Notes under the pieces: generated by a model
The model's database searches: none
Seen by the model: only the letters and a program-made list of their open reading frames with translations
Told to the model about the DNA's origin: nothing
Made by a program: the position numbers and the translations under genes
NCBI GenBank assembly: GCA_021324885.1
Contig: JAJPIF010000025.1
Coordinates: 234,713-298,712, forward strand
Length of the DNA stretch: 64,000 nt
Direction: 5' to 3'
Source: Pseudomonadota bacterium
GTDB lineage: Bacteria > Desulfobacterota > Binatia > Binatales > Binataceae
Shown: positions 41,725 to 50,538 of the stretch, piece by piece
Layout: each line of letters begins with the position of its first letter
Position numbering within the stretch: the stretch's first letter is position 1

Positions 41725-42516
41725 TTAGGCGGTTTTCGCCCCGGTGTCGGCGATGATTCCGTCCTCCAGCCAACGCAGCAACAATGCGCCTGCCTGATGC
41801 GCGGCTTGACGCTGATCGAGCTGATCGAACACCTGGCAGATTTCGGCGAAGCTGCAACCCCTTAGCAGGAGAGATATGGCCGCGGCTTCGAAGTTATCCA
41901 TCGGGGCATGCGTAACCTGGAAATCGGGCCGCCGCCAGACTCTGATAGTTGTTGCGCACGGTTGCAGTCCCGCCGGGGTATCCTCGTCGAGCCACAACCG
42001 ATGCACCGGCCACTGGGTATTGATCAGGTCAAGTGAGCGCACCGCCCGCATATGAATTTGCGGCCACTGCGCCGGCTCGATGGCGGCGAGCTGGGCAGCC
42101 TTCAGCGGTTCGTCGCCGGGAGCGTCAAAGGCGTTGACGCGAGCCCATTCCAGAGCTGCCAGGTCCCCGAGCCAGCCCGTAAATCCGTCGCTTTTGCGGA
42201 TGAAGTCCGCCATCGCACGCCCCAGATGGCGCAATGACGGCTCAGTGGACGGATGCGCACCGAGATAATCACGCACCAGCCGAGTAAACTCGCCTTCGCC
42301 CAGCAGTTGGGCGGTTTTCGGAAAATCCTCCGCCAGTGCTTCGCGCAGCCGGATCACGTACGCATTGGCATACACCTGCAGGCGTTGTGCGGGATCCAGT
42401 GTCGGGCTCGGCGCGATTGCCGCCACCAGGCGGGGCTCGAACCCATAAGCACCGGGCGCAACGGCGATCGATCGCCAGAACCAGGATTGGATTTGACGCA
42501 ACTCGGGATCAGCCAC
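41725..42516 (-). CDS. BufC/HvfC-type DUF2063 protein
   Basis: A 263-residue protein of the DUF2063 (putative DNA-binding, now HvfC/BufC) family: N-terminal helical domain 'AQRLQVYANAYVIRLREALA', 'EDFPKTAQLLGEGEFTRLVR', 'YLGAHPSTEPSLRHLGRAMA', and a C-terminal winged-helix-like domain 'LLLRGCSFAEICQVFDQL'. These proteins usually follow a DUF692 (BufB/HvfB) enzyme and help it bind a precursor peptide or metallophore, but no DUF692 gene or precursor is next to this one. It lies 15 bp after the CoA-transferase gene on the same strand. Confidence 0.85.
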   Translation of the reverse strand: MADPELRQIQSWFWRSIAVAPGAYGFEPRLVAAIAPSPTLDPAQRLQVYANAYVIRLREALAEDFPKTAQLLGEGEFTRLVRDYLGAHPSTEPSLRHLGRAMADFIRKSDGFTGWLGDLAALEWARVNAFDAPGDEPLKAAQLAAIEPAQWPQIHMRAVRSLDLINTQWPVHRLWLDEDTPAGLQPCATTIRVWRRPDFQVTHAPMDNFEAAAISLLLRGCSFAEICQVFDQLDQRQAAHQAGALLLRWLEDGIIADTGAKTA

Positions 42517-42531
42517 TGAACACCCTTTGCT

Positions 42532-43716
42532 CTAACCCGCAGCGGCGCCGATCTCGGCCAGGATCGAGTTCGTATGCTCACCCAGACGCGGCGCACGGGC
42601 GTAAATTCCCGACGGCGTCCGGGTGAACTTGATCGGCGATCCGGCGAGCACTACCGGCGGATTGTCCCCGGGCATCGGCGTTTCGACCAGCATCTCGCGG
42701 ATGCGCGGATGGGGATCTTCGAAGATATCCTTGGCGGTGTTGACCGGACCGATCGGCACCTTGCCGTCCAGCGCGGCCACAACCTCGCGCATGCTCCGCG
42801 CTCCCGTCCATTCCGAAACTAACCCGCGCACAAACGCGGCGTTTTTAAGCCGCGCTCGATTGTTGCGCGTGCGCTCATCATCTGACAACTCGGGGCGCCC
42901 GATTATACCGCACAACAGGCTCCAGTGATGGTCGGTTTGTGCGGCGATCGCGACCGCGCCGTCGTGCGTGGGGAAAATTCCGTAGGGAACCAGCGTCTGA
43001 TGGTTATTGCCGTTGGGCCGCATCACCCGCCCTCTCATCGAGTATTGGCAGGTGATCTCCTCCACCAGCGCCATGATCGCGTCGTACATCGCGACGTCGA
43101 CGAACTGGCCCTGACCGCTGGCGCGGGCCGTATGAATGGCTGCAACCACGCCGAGAGCAGCGAGTGAACCCGGGTAGATATCGCCGATTGCCGCGCCGAC
43201 GCGATAGACGGGACCGCCTTCGGGGCCGGTGTAGCTGACCAGCCCGCCCATGCATTGCGCCACCACATCGAAGCAGGGCCGATTGAGGTAAGGACTCTCC
43301 CCGGTTCGATGATCGCCAAAGCCGCGGATAGCGGCGTACACCAGCGAGGGCTTGCGCGCCCGCATCACCTCATAACCCAGGCCCATACGGTCCATCGCTC
43401 CGGCGCGCAGGTTCTCGACGAGAGCATCGGCGCCGTCGACCAGCCGCAGCAACGATTGTCGATCCGTTTCGTTTTTGAGGTCGAGCACGATGCTGCGCTT
43501 GTTACGATTGACGCTGGCGAAATAACCCCCATAGTCGCATCCCCTGGTGTCAGGGGGCAGCGGGCCCATCTGGCGTGCGGGGTCTCCGCCCGGCGGTTCG
43601 ACCTTGATCACGTCGGCGCCCAAATCGGCCAGCAACATCGTGCAAAACGGTCCGGCCAGGTATTGGGTCAGGTCGATGATTCGGACGTCGGCCAGCGGTC
43701 CGGTACGTTGCTTCAT
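42532..43716 (-). CDS. CaiB/BaiF-type (family III) CoA-transferase
   Basis: A 394-residue family III CoA-transferase: 'VRIIDLTQYLAGPFCTMLLA', 'DLGADVIKVEPPGGDPARQM', 'FASVNRNKRSIVLDLKNE', then 'RPCFDVVAQCMGGLVSYTG'. The catalytic Asp is expected near 'ADALVENLRAGAMDRMGLGY' (the aspartate following in the family); I do not fix its number. These enzymes move CoA between carboxylic acids, activating substrates such as carnitine or bile acids. Start ATG 43716 is preceded by GGAG at 7 bp; an extra upstream frame to 43812 is not conserved in type. Confidence 0.9.
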   Translation of the reverse strand: MKQRTGPLADVRIIDLTQYLAGPFCTMLLADLGADVIKVEPPGGDPARQMGPLPPDTRGCDYGGYFASVNRNKRSIVLDLKNETDRQSLLRLVDGADALVENLRAGAMDRMGLGYEVMRARKPSLVYAAIRGFGDHRTGESPYLNRPCFDVVAQCMGGLVSYTGPEGGPVYRVGAAIGDIYPGSLAALGVVAAIHTARASGQGQFVDVAMYDAIMALVEEITCQYSMRGRVMRPNGNNHQTLVPYGIFPTHDGAVAIAAQTDHHWSLLCGIIGRPELSDDERTRNNRARLKNAAFVRGLVSEWTGARSMREVVAALDGKVPIGPVNTAKDIFEDPHPRIREMLVETPMPGDNPPVVLAGSPIKFTRTPSGIYARAPRLGEHTNSILAEIGAAAG

Positions 43717-43808
43717 GAGCATTCTCCAGGGGAAACCCCAGCCGCTTGTTTGCCGTAGCGCCGGGCTACATGCCGGCATCTGCGCGCCAGGCGCACCGGC
43801 TGCATGAC

Positions 43809-44213
43809 TCAATCAGCGGGACGGAACCGCGGCAGAGTTACGTCTTCGTTCAGCTTGTCGAACATCACCTGCACCGGCATCCCGCATCTGACCTTCGAGG
43901 GCTCAATGCCGACGATGTTGGAAGTCATCTTCGGGCCTTCGTCGAGTTCGACCACTGCCAGGGCGTACGGGGCCTTGAAGGCAGGATGGTAAGCGCGATG
44001 CATGATGGTGTAGCTGAAAATTTTGCCGCGTCCGCTGACCGTCACCCAACTCGACCGGGTCGAATCGCATTTCAGGCACATCGGGGCGGCGGGAAAACGC
44101 AACGCGCCGCAGTTGTCGCATTTCTGGACCGCGAGTTGATGGTTGCGGGCGGCGTCGAAAAACGGCTTCAACTCGCTCGAAACGTGAGGAATCAGCTTGG
44201 CCTCTTCCGCCAT
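43809..44213 (-). CDS. DUF35 zinc-ribbon/OB-fold protein
   Basis: A 134-residue protein with a zinc ribbon (Cys32, Cys35, Cys46, Cys49 in 'CDNCG' and 'MCLKC') followed by an OB-fold ('SYTIMHRAYHPAFKAPYALA', 'VVELDEGPKMTSNIVG'). DUF35 proteins bind acyl-CoA and act as the partner of thiolase-like enzymes, for example in steroid side-chain retro-aldolases (ChsH2 domain with Ltp2). Directly upstream, 41 bp away, lies a thiolase-like gene, so the two very likely form a complex. GGAG lies 10 bp before ATG 44213. Confidence 0.92.
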   Translation of the reverse strand: MAEEAKLIPHVSSELKPFFDAARNHQLAVQKCDNCGALRFPAAPMCLKCDSTRSSWVTVSGRGKIFSYTIMHRAYHPAFKAPYALAVVELDEGPKMTSNIVGIEPSKVRCGMPVQVMFDKLNEDVTLPRFRPAD

Positions 44214-44254
44214 TGATGAAATTCTCCGTTGCGCTTGAACTCGGCGCGGGCAGC

Positions 44255-45415
44255 TTATGGATTGGTGCCCATCACGACCACGGAATGGGTTGACAGGTTG
44301 CGCGTCTGGCACGACGCCAGCACGATGTCGTGTTTGGGCGCCTGGCGCTCGCCGCCCTCACCGCGCGCCTGGATGATCGCTTCGGACACCGGGGTCATGC
44401 CCCACATATAGTATGAACTGAGTTCGCCGCCGCCGGTGTTGATCGGAATCGAGCCGTTATGCCCCAGGCGAGTCTGGGCCGCGAAAGCGCCGCCCTCGCC
44501 CTTTTTGCAAAAGCCGTAGCCTTCCAGCGACAGCAGCACAGTGATCGTATAGCAGTCGTAAAGCTCCGCCACCTGGATGTCTTTCAGCTCGACGCCGGCC
44601 ATCCTGAAGGCGGTCTCCTTGGCGATTGGGATGCCGGTGTCGAGGTTTTCCAGCGTGGGTCCCGGATGGTGTCCCTGCCCGACCCCGAGGATGTAAACCG
44701 GCGGCTTCCTCAGGTCGCGCGCGCGTTCAGCGGAAGTGACGATTACGCAGACGCCGCCATTTGACACGATGCAGCAGTCGTACAGATGAAGCGGCTCGGC
44801 GATCCACCTGGAGTTGTGATAATCCTCCAGCGTGAGCGGCTCCTTGTAGAACTGTGCCAGCGGATTGCGGTTGGCCCACTGGCGCTCGGCGACCGCGATG
44901 GCGCCCAGTTGATCCTGGGTCGTGCCGTACAGATACATGTGGCGCTGCGCCAGCAGAGCGTACACCCAATTGGCGCCGAACGCTCCGTAGGCGCTGTCCA
45001 GTCCACGCAAGGTGCCATAAGCGTCGCCCGCGCCGCCGCTTTTGGCGCCTGCCACCGGAGGCTTCAGGGGAGCATCGCCGAACACGCAAGCGACGACGTT
45101 GGCGGTTCCGGCCACGATCGCCTGCGCCGCTATCGCGATCGCGGTTCCCGCGCTGGAACCGCCGGCGTTGACGTCGGCGAGCAACCGCGTGGTCAGCCGC
45201 ATCGAATCCTGCAGGGCGAATGATGCAAGTCCGTCGCGATAGGAAACCCCGGTCGTAACCAGCAGACCGTCGAGGTCCGATCGTTTCAGCCCGGCGTCCT
45301 CCAAAGCCAGCGAAATCGCCTCGGCCGCGAAGCCCAGGGCGTTGGAATGATCATAATTCTTGCCCATCCGGGTGATACCCAATCCGGCGATCGCGGTCTT
45401 TCCCCTAAGGCTCAT
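44255..45415 (-). CDS. Thiolase-like protein lacking the nucleophilic Cys (Ltp2-like retro-aldolase candidate)
   Basis: A 386-residue SCP2-thiolase-fold protein. The place of the nucleophilic Cys holds 'NAGGSSAG' (Gly85-Gly86-Ser87). The usual H-D-C-F region reads 'ELYDCYTI', with Tyr instead of His, and the C-terminal GHP-like motif is replaced by 'GGELSSYYMWGM', also Tyr. Tyrosines in these places are what the DUF35-dependent retro-aldolase Ltp2 uses, so C-C cleavage of a beta-hydroxyacyl-CoA is more likely than thiolysis. The neighbour at 43809 is a DUF35 protein. AGGACAATC precedes the ATG. Confidence 0.9.
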   Translation of the reverse strand: MSLRGKTAIAGLGITRMGKNYDHSNALGFAAEAISLALEDAGLKRSDLDGLLVTTGVSYRDGLASFALQDSMRLTTRLLADVNAGGSSAGTAIAIAAQAIVAGTANVVACVFGDAPLKPPVAGAKSGGAGDAYGTLRGLDSAYGAFGANWVYALLAQRHMYLYGTTQDQLGAIAVAERQWANRNPLAQFYKEPLTLEDYHNSRWIAEPLHLYDCCIVSNGGVCVIVTSAERARDLRKPPVYILGVGQGHHPGPTLENLDTGIPIAKETAFRMAGVELKDIQVAELYDCYTITVLLSLEGYGFCKKGEGGAFAAQTRLGHNGSIPINTGGGELSSYYMWGMTPVSEAIIQARGEGGERQAPKHDIVLASCQTRNLSTHSVVVMGTNP

Positions 45416-45676
45416 GATTGTCCTCCCGTATGGTCGAGGCGGCCGGCCCGCGTGCTCGCGGTTTGCCCGATCCAGGCACCGGCAAAACCATCAAGCTTGC
45501 CAATAGGATCATCCAATACCAATGTCAAACAGCCCCGCGCGCCGGGCGCAACACAGTTAACGCTGCGTCAAAAAACAGTTTAAGCAACCGTCATCGTATG
45601 TTCATCGCGCGCGAAACATTGCTCGTGTAGCCATTCAGGCGTGGCCAGCCGTGACTCGATCCGGTGAGGAGGGTGG

Positions 45677-46528
45677 ATGGGCAAGGACGGTTTAATCCAA
45701 CCGCGTCCGGCTATGGGACCCGTTTTTCCTGACCACGCCGCAGGCTGTTTTCGCGCGATGTGGATTTCCGATCTGCACCTGGGAACCGGACGCTGCCGGG
45801 CCCGCGAGCTGCTCCAATTTCTAGATAAGTATCAGCCCGAAACCCTTTATCTGGTGGGCGATATCGTGGATGGCTGGGTTCAGGGACCGCCGTGGCATTG
45901 GAGCCGGGAGCAGGGCGCGGTGGTGCAGAAGATCGTCCAATGGCATCGAAGCGGCGTCCGCATCGTATTCCTACCCGGCAATCATGACGAGATCAGCATC
46001 GATTTAGCCCAGGCTCTGCTGGGGCCGCTTACGGTTGCCGCTGAAATAGTCCACCGGACGGCGCAAGGACGCCGGATGTTGGTGCTCCACGGCCATCAGT
46101 TCGACGGGTCGCTCAATCACAACCGCCTGATGTACCGGCTGGGAACGCAAGCCTACCATCAGGCGCTGCGCGTGGACCGATGGTACAGCGAGCATCCTCC
46201 CGATGAACGGCCCGGCGGCCAGCCGTGGGCGTCGTCGTATTTCAAAAAGCGCCTGGAGAAGGCGATTCGCTACGTCACCGATTTTGGCGATCACGTGGTG
46301 GCACAAACCGCGCGCCGCTATCGAGTGGACGGCGTCATTTGCGGCCATACTCATCTGCCCCAGCACCGCATGATTGGCCCCATCAGCTACGTCAACGACG
46401 GCGACTGGGTAAGGAGTTGCACCGCCCTGGTTGAGGATTACAGCGGCACGCTGCGGCTGCTCTATCGCGATAACAACAACGGCGCCTGGGCGGAATTGGA
46501 CAGGTCGGGTATGGAGGGGTCAACATGA
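45677..46528 (+). CDS. LpxH-like metallophosphoesterase (UDP-2,3-diacylglucosamine diphosphatase type)
   Basis: A 283-residue calcineurin-like phosphoesterase with the five family blocks: D-x-H at Asp32/His34 ('MWISDLHLGTG'), 'LVGDIVDGW', 'FLPGNHDEIS', 'VLHGHQFDG', 'CGHTHLPQH'. The extra 'HWSREQGAVVQKIVQWHRSG' and 'LRVDRWYSEHPPDERPGG' segments match the LpxH branch that cleaves UDP-2,3-diacylglucosamine, though these operon partners often act on other lipid precursors. It overlaps the glycosyltransferase gene by 4 bp. RBS GAGGAGGG. Confidence 0.88.
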   Translation: MGKDGLIQPRPAMGPVFPDHAAGCFRAMWISDLHLGTGRCRARELLQFLDKYQPETLYLVGDIVDGWVQGPPWHWSREQGAVVQKIVQWHRSGVRIVFLPGNHDEISIDLAQALLGPLTVAAEIVHRTAQGRRMLVLHGHQFDGSLNHNRLMYRLGTQAYHQALRVDRWYSEHPPDERPGGQPWASSYFKKRLEKAIRYVTDFGDHVVAQTARRYRVDGVICGHTHLPQHRMIGPISYVNDGDWVRSCTALVEDYSGTLRLLYRDNNNGAWAELDRSGMEGST

Positions 46529-47760
46529 ACATCAAGGCCGGGTCACACAGCGAGCGGCGCGTCGATCTGATCTTTTTCGACGCCGGCGGCGGCCATCGGG
46601 CCGCGGCCACAGCGCTTGTAGCGGTTGCCCGCCAGCAACGCCGGTCATGGCATCCCAATGCGCTCAATCTGCGTGATCTGCTCGGCGAAATCGACTTCAT
46701 TCGCAACAGCATCGGCGTGCGGTTCGAGGATTTCTACAACGGCCTGCTCAAGCGCGGGCTGACCTTCGGCACCGCAGCGATGCTGCGCTTTTCACAAAAA
46801 CTGATCGCCTTGAAACATCAAAGCGAGGTCGCGCTGTTGGCGCGCCATTGGCGGGAGGCAGCGCCGGCCCTGGTGGTGTCGCTGATTCCGAACTTCAATC
46901 GGGCGATTTTCCAGGGCTTGCGCGCCGCCGATACAGCCGCGGGCCGCCGGCCTACTCCGATGGTTACCGTTTTAACCGATTTCGCCGACTACCCTCCGCA
47001 TTTCTGGATAGAACGCCAGCAGCAATATTTCATCTGCGGTTGCGCGCGCGCGGTTGAACAGGCCATAGAAGCCGGGCATTCGCCCGATCGAATCTTCCGC
47101 ACTTCCGGCATGATCGTGCGGCCGGAATTCTACCAGCCAATGGAAATAACTCGCGACTACGAACGGCGCAGGCTGGGACTGAACGCCGATTTGCCGACGG
47201 GCCTGGTGATGTTCGGTGCTTTCGGCTCGCGCCGGATGATCACGATCGCGCGGCGTATCGCCGCCGCCAGGCTCAAGACGCAACTCATTTTCCTGTGCGG
47301 TCACAATGAAAAGCTCAAGCGGCAACTGGCGACTATGCGCCTCCCGTTTCCGTGCCGCGTTGAGGGATTCACGCCCAAGGCGCATTACTTCATGCGCCTG
47401 GCGGATTACTTCATTGGTAAACCGGGTCCCGGCAGCCTAAGCGAGGCCTGGGTGATGGGCTTGCCGGTGATCGTTGAACGTAATCGCCGAACCATGGTGC
47501 AGGAGCGCTACAACACCGATTTGATTGAGCAGCAACGCCTCGGCGTGGTGCTGCGATCGTTCAACCGGATCGCGCAAGGAGTCGAACAGATGCTCGACCC
47601 GCGGCAAATGACGGAGTTTCGCGCGCGCGTCAGCGCGATCGACAACCGCGCGGTCTTCGAGATTCCGGAGATCATTGATCAGCTCCTGCGTCCGTCCCGG
47701 TCTGAGGCCGATAGTCGGCAGCTTACGTTGACGATGGCCGCGAAACCGGCCGTCGTGTGA
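46525..47760 (+). CDS. MGDG-synthase/MurG-like glycosyltransferase (GT28 type)
   Basis: A 411-residue GT-B glycosyltransferase. 'DLIFFDAGGGHRAAATALVA' is the N-terminal glycine loop of monogalactosyldiacylglycerol synthase-like enzymes, 'VSLIPNFNRAIFQGL' and 'VLTDFADYPPHFW' follow, and the C-domain has 'FIGKPGPGSLSEAWVMGLPV' for UDP-sugar binding. Members move a hexose from a UDP-sugar onto diacylglycerol or ceramide. Translational coupling to the LpxH-like phosphatase suggests joint work on a membrane glycolipid; the exact lipid is not known. Confidence 0.9.
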   Translation: MNIKAGSHSERRVDLIFFDAGGGHRAAATALVAVARQQRRSWHPNALNLRDLLGEIDFIRNSIGVRFEDFYNGLLKRGLTFGTAAMLRFSQKLIALKHQSEVALLARHWREAAPALVVSLIPNFNRAIFQGLRAADTAAGRRPTPMVTVLTDFADYPPHFWIERQQQYFICGCARAVEQAIEAGHSPDRIFRTSGMIVRPEFYQPMEITRDYERRRLGLNADLPTGLVMFGAFGSRRMITIARRIAAARLKTQLIFLCGHNEKLKRQLATMRLPFPCRVEGFTPKAHYFMRLADYFIGKPGPGSLSEAWVMGLPVIVERNRRTMVQERYNTDLIEQQRLGVVLRSFNRIAQGVEQMLDPRQMTEFRARVSAIDNRAVFEIPEIIDQLLRPSRSEADSRQLTLTMAAKPAVV

Positions 47761-47795
47761 CGGAGGTTGTCAAGCGCGAATTCCGACCGCGGTTT

Positions 47796-48617
47796 TTACC
47801 GGACCTGAATATCCGCGACCTTGGAGAACAGGATCCGGCCTGAAGGACCGGCAAAGCCGCCCAGCGGCATCGGACGGCCCGCCACTTCAACCCGTCCGAT
47901 GGGCGACGCCGTTTCGGTGCCGTACATGAGCGCGGCGCAGATCGTGTACTTGCCGGGTTTTGACGGCGCCACCAGATCGTAAGTCACCGTCGCGCTCGAG
48001 AACTTGCCGGTGGCTAGATCGGTCTTGACGCCGAAGACGACGACGAAGTTCAGGTTGTGCGCCAGCCCGTCGTAGCGGCGGCCCAGCCATTGATCCTGCG
48101 GTTTGCCGTCCGGCCCGATCACCTTGGGCGGCGACGCGATTTGAAATCCCTCGCCCTGTATTTCACGCGCCTGGTCGCGCAGGTCAACGTCGAGCAGCAT
48201 GATCCCGAACACCGGCCCCGATCCACCCTGGGCTCTCGCAGTGACGGTGAACTTCTCGCCCGCTTTCACCTGCTGCGGAACTTCGATCGCAATCTTCGAA
48301 TTGGCATCGACTTTTTCCACGTCGGCGATCAGCTCCATCCGCTGCTGCGGATTGAGTTTCGCGTAAGGACCCCGGCCCGACTTGATCGCGTCAATATGCG
48401 CGATAATGGCGGTTCGTTGGCGCGCCTGCTCCGGCGGCAGTTCGCGGAGTTGCTCGACCCCGACCGAAGAATGGCATCCGGCGCAATATGGCGCCGCATC
48501 AGTCACGTCATGCAAGGGTCCGCCAGGATAAGCCCATGCGGACTGGCAGGTTAAGGCAATCAGGGCGGCCATCGCTACTGCCGCACATGCCGGGGCCAAG
48601 GCGATGTTTGCTCGCAT
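47796..48617 (-). CDS. Exported protein with c-type haem motif
   Basis: A 273-residue exported protein: signal peptide (1-29, 'ALIALTCQSAWA'), a CxxCH haem-attachment motif ('YCAGCHSSVGVEQL') early in the mature chain, a charged helical segment, then an Ig-like/beta-sandwich region ('QQVKAGEKFTVTARAQGGSG', 'LVAPSKPGKYTICAALMYGT'). The second half resembles immunoglobulin-like redox-associated domains rather than cytochrome. Start ATG 48617 follows GGAGGAA; the frame reaches 48656. Electron-transfer role is inferred only from the haem motif. Confidence 0.8.
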   Translation of the reverse strand: MRANIALAPACAAVAMAALIALTCQSAWAYPGGPLHDVTDAAPYCAGCHSSVGVEQLRELPPEQARQRTAIIAHIDAIKSGRGPYAKLNPQQRMELIADVEKVDANSKIAIEVPQQVKAGEKFTVTARAQGGSGPVFGIMLLDVDLRDQAREIQGEGFQIASPPKVIGPDGKPQDQWLGRRYDGLAHNLNFVVVFGVKTDLATGKFSSATVTYDLVAPSKPGKYTICAALMYGTETASPIGRVEVAGRPMPLGGFAGPSGRILFSKVADIQVR

Positions 48618-48945
48618 GCGCGCTTCCTCCGTGAGATTGATCAATGCCCGCGCCAAGCGCAGCGCGCAAGCGATTTCGATGTAATGACCGTTTCAAGTCT
48701 ATAATGCTTGTTTGCGCTGCGGCATGGAGTTATTGATGGCGAGCTCACGACCGCTACGCTCCATTTCCAACCCGGCCCTTGAAATTTGTGCGCCGCAGTC
48801 GCATCGATCGTCCGCCAGTTCGAATAGGACGCTCTGCGATATACCTCATCGACACGCGCCAGGTGCCGTGCGCACGCCCAGAGCTGTGGCGAAGCAGCGC
48901 TCCGGCCGCTATTGTGTTGCGAGCGCAAACGGCGACAGGTGGGCT

Positions 48946-49608
48946 ATGGTTGATAAACTGCTGACAGCGCTTTCGGCTTTGATTATTTCGATTATCGCCG
49001 GGCTCGGCTATGGCGGCGTCGTGGCGACGATGGCGATCGAAAGCGCCTGCATTCCGCTGCCTTCCGAAGTGATAATGCCGTTTGCGGGCTTCCTGGTGTC
49101 GACCGGGCGGTTCAGCTTGCAGGCGGTAGCGATCGCAGGCGCCGTCGGCTGCCTGCTCGGTTCCTACGTGGCCTATTTCATCGGCGCGACCGGCGGCAGA
49201 CGCGCGTTCGAAAGCTATGGCCGCTACGTTCTGGTCTCTTCGCACGAACTGGAAGTCGCCGACCGCTTCTTTCATCGCTGGGGTTCGGCCACCGTATTCG
49301 TTGCCCGCCTGTTGCCCGTGGTCCGCACCTTCATTGCTTTTCCCGCCGGGGTTTCCCGGATGGAACTCTGGCGTTTCTCCGTCTACACCTTGCTAGGTTC
49401 CTATCCGTGGTGCCTCGCGCTGGCCTATGCGGGAATGAAGCTGGGCCAGCATTGGCACGATCTCGGTCCTTACTTCCATCGCTTCGACAACGTGATTGTG
49501 GCGGCGATCGTGCTGGCACTGGCAGCTTTCATCTACACCAAGGTGCGCGAGCGCGGTCGTCAGCCGGAAAGTCAGGATCTCGCCGCACCGGGGTCCCTGC
49601 GCCGCTAA
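48946..49608 (+). CDS. DedA-family membrane protein
   Basis: A 220-residue DedA/VTT-domain protein with about five helices: 'SALIISIIAGLGYGGVVATM', the signature 'AIESACIPLPSEVIMPFAGF', 'AVGCLLGSYVAYFIGATGGR', 'FFHRWGSATVFVARLLPVVR', 'FPAGVSRMELWRFSVYTLLG'. DedA proteins carry lipid (undecaprenyl phosphate or phosphatidylethanolamine) across membranes and need the glutamate and arginine seen here. Start 48946 has AGGTGGGC in front; upstream frame to 48712 is not DedA-like. Confidence 0.92.
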   Translation: MVDKLLTALSALIISIIAGLGYGGVVATMAIESACIPLPSEVIMPFAGFLVSTGRFSLQAVAIAGAVGCLLGSYVAYFIGATGGRRAFESYGRYVLVSSHELEVADRFFHRWGSATVFVARLLPVVRTFIAFPAGVSRMELWRFSVYTLLGSYPWCLALAYAGMKLGQHWHDLGPYFHRFDNVIVAAIVLALAAFIYTKVRERGRQPESQDLAAPGSLRR

Positions 49609-49668
49609 CCGCCCTTGAGCGGAGTCGCGCGTGATATAACAGGTTCTGGGGCTCAGCGCCCGAGGAAT

Positions 49669-49932
49669 ATGAACAAACAACAACCCGATCCGGAGCAGTT
49701 GGTTGAAGTTCTCGCAGCTATAGATCCGATGCAGGTGCGGATGGCGCACGATCTGCTCGAGTCCAACGGGATCGAATCCTTCATTTTCGACGAGGAATCC
49801 TCCCGCATGCTCGGCACCACCGCCGCGGTCCCGGCGCGGCTTATGGTTCACGCCGACGCCAGCGACGACGCGCTCAGACTGCTGGCCGATCTGGGATTCG
49901 AAGGCCCCGGTACCGAACCCAAAAAACCCTGA
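49669..49932 (+). CDS. DUF2007 protein
   Basis: An 87-residue protein beginning 'MNKQQPDPEQLVEVLAAIDP' with 'MAHDLLESNGIESFIFDEES' and a final 'ARLMVHADASDDALRLLADL', matching DUF2007 (putative signal-transducing proteins with a PII-like fold). GAGGAAT precedes ATG 49669. It follows the DedA gene after 60 bp and could share its mRNA. No enzymatic residues are visible. Confidence 0.85.
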   Translation: MNKQQPDPEQLVEVLAAIDPMQVRMAHDLLESNGIESFIFDEESSRMLGTTAAVPARLMVHADASDDALRLLADLGFEGPGTEPKKP

Positions 49933-49995
49933 GAAAATACCACCGGCGATGGGACACTGGATGGGCGGTGGCGGGCAGCGGCGCCGGCCTACCGG

Positions 49996-50526
49996 TCAGA
50001 AGCCATGCACCAGCAGGGTTATCGTGCCGCCGATGATAATCAGGATCGCCGGATTGACGTGCCGGAAATACAGGATGGCAAATACCACCAACGCCAGCAG
50101 ACCAGTGGTCAGATCGACGATCGAGATTTTCGCGACGGTGTAGGTCCCCGACAGCATCAGGCCAATGGCCACCGGTGCCATCCCGCGCTGTATCGCGGTG
50201 CGCCATGGCGATCCCTCAAAGCGTTTCCACACGCGATTGACGTAAAATGTGATGAGACAGTCGGGGATGAAAAAGGCCAGGCCAACCACCACCGCGCCGA
50301 ACGCCCCTGCCAAACGAAAGCCAATCACCTCCACCATCAGCATGTTGGGTCCGGGCGCGATCTGTCCGATACTGTAGATTTCGCGGAACTGTTTGTCGCT
50401 CAGCCAGTGAAAATGTCCCACCAGCATACGGCGCATTTCCGGCAGCACTGCCGTGCCGCCGCCCACCGCGACCAGCGACAGCAGCGCGAAGACCCACATC
50501 AGGTTCAGGATTTTGGTGCTTTGCAC
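49996..50526 (-). CDS. chrA: Chromate transporter, second half (ChrA C-terminal type)
   Basis: A 176-residue membrane protein with 'VGGGTAVLPEMRRMLVGHFH' and the conserved 'GQIAPGPNMLMVEVIGFRL', then four to five helices ('AVVVGLAFFIPDCLITFYV', 'LAVVFAILYFRHVNPAILI'-like). It is one of the two short ChrA halves that together make a full CHR transporter, which exports chromate by proton exchange or acts as a sulfate-like anion carrier. GTG start with GAGGTGAT in front, 12 bp after the other half. Confidence 0.9.
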   Translation of the reverse strand: MQSTKILNLMWVFALLSLVAVGGGTAVLPEMRRMLVGHFHWLSDKQFREIYSIGQIAPGPNMLMVEVIGFRLAGAFGAVVVGLAFFIPDCLITFYVNRVWKRFEGSPWRTAIQRGMAPVAIGLMLSGTYTVAKISIVDLTTGLLALVVFAILYFRHVNPAILIIIGGTITLLVHGF

Positions 50527-50538
50527 GGCTCGATCACC

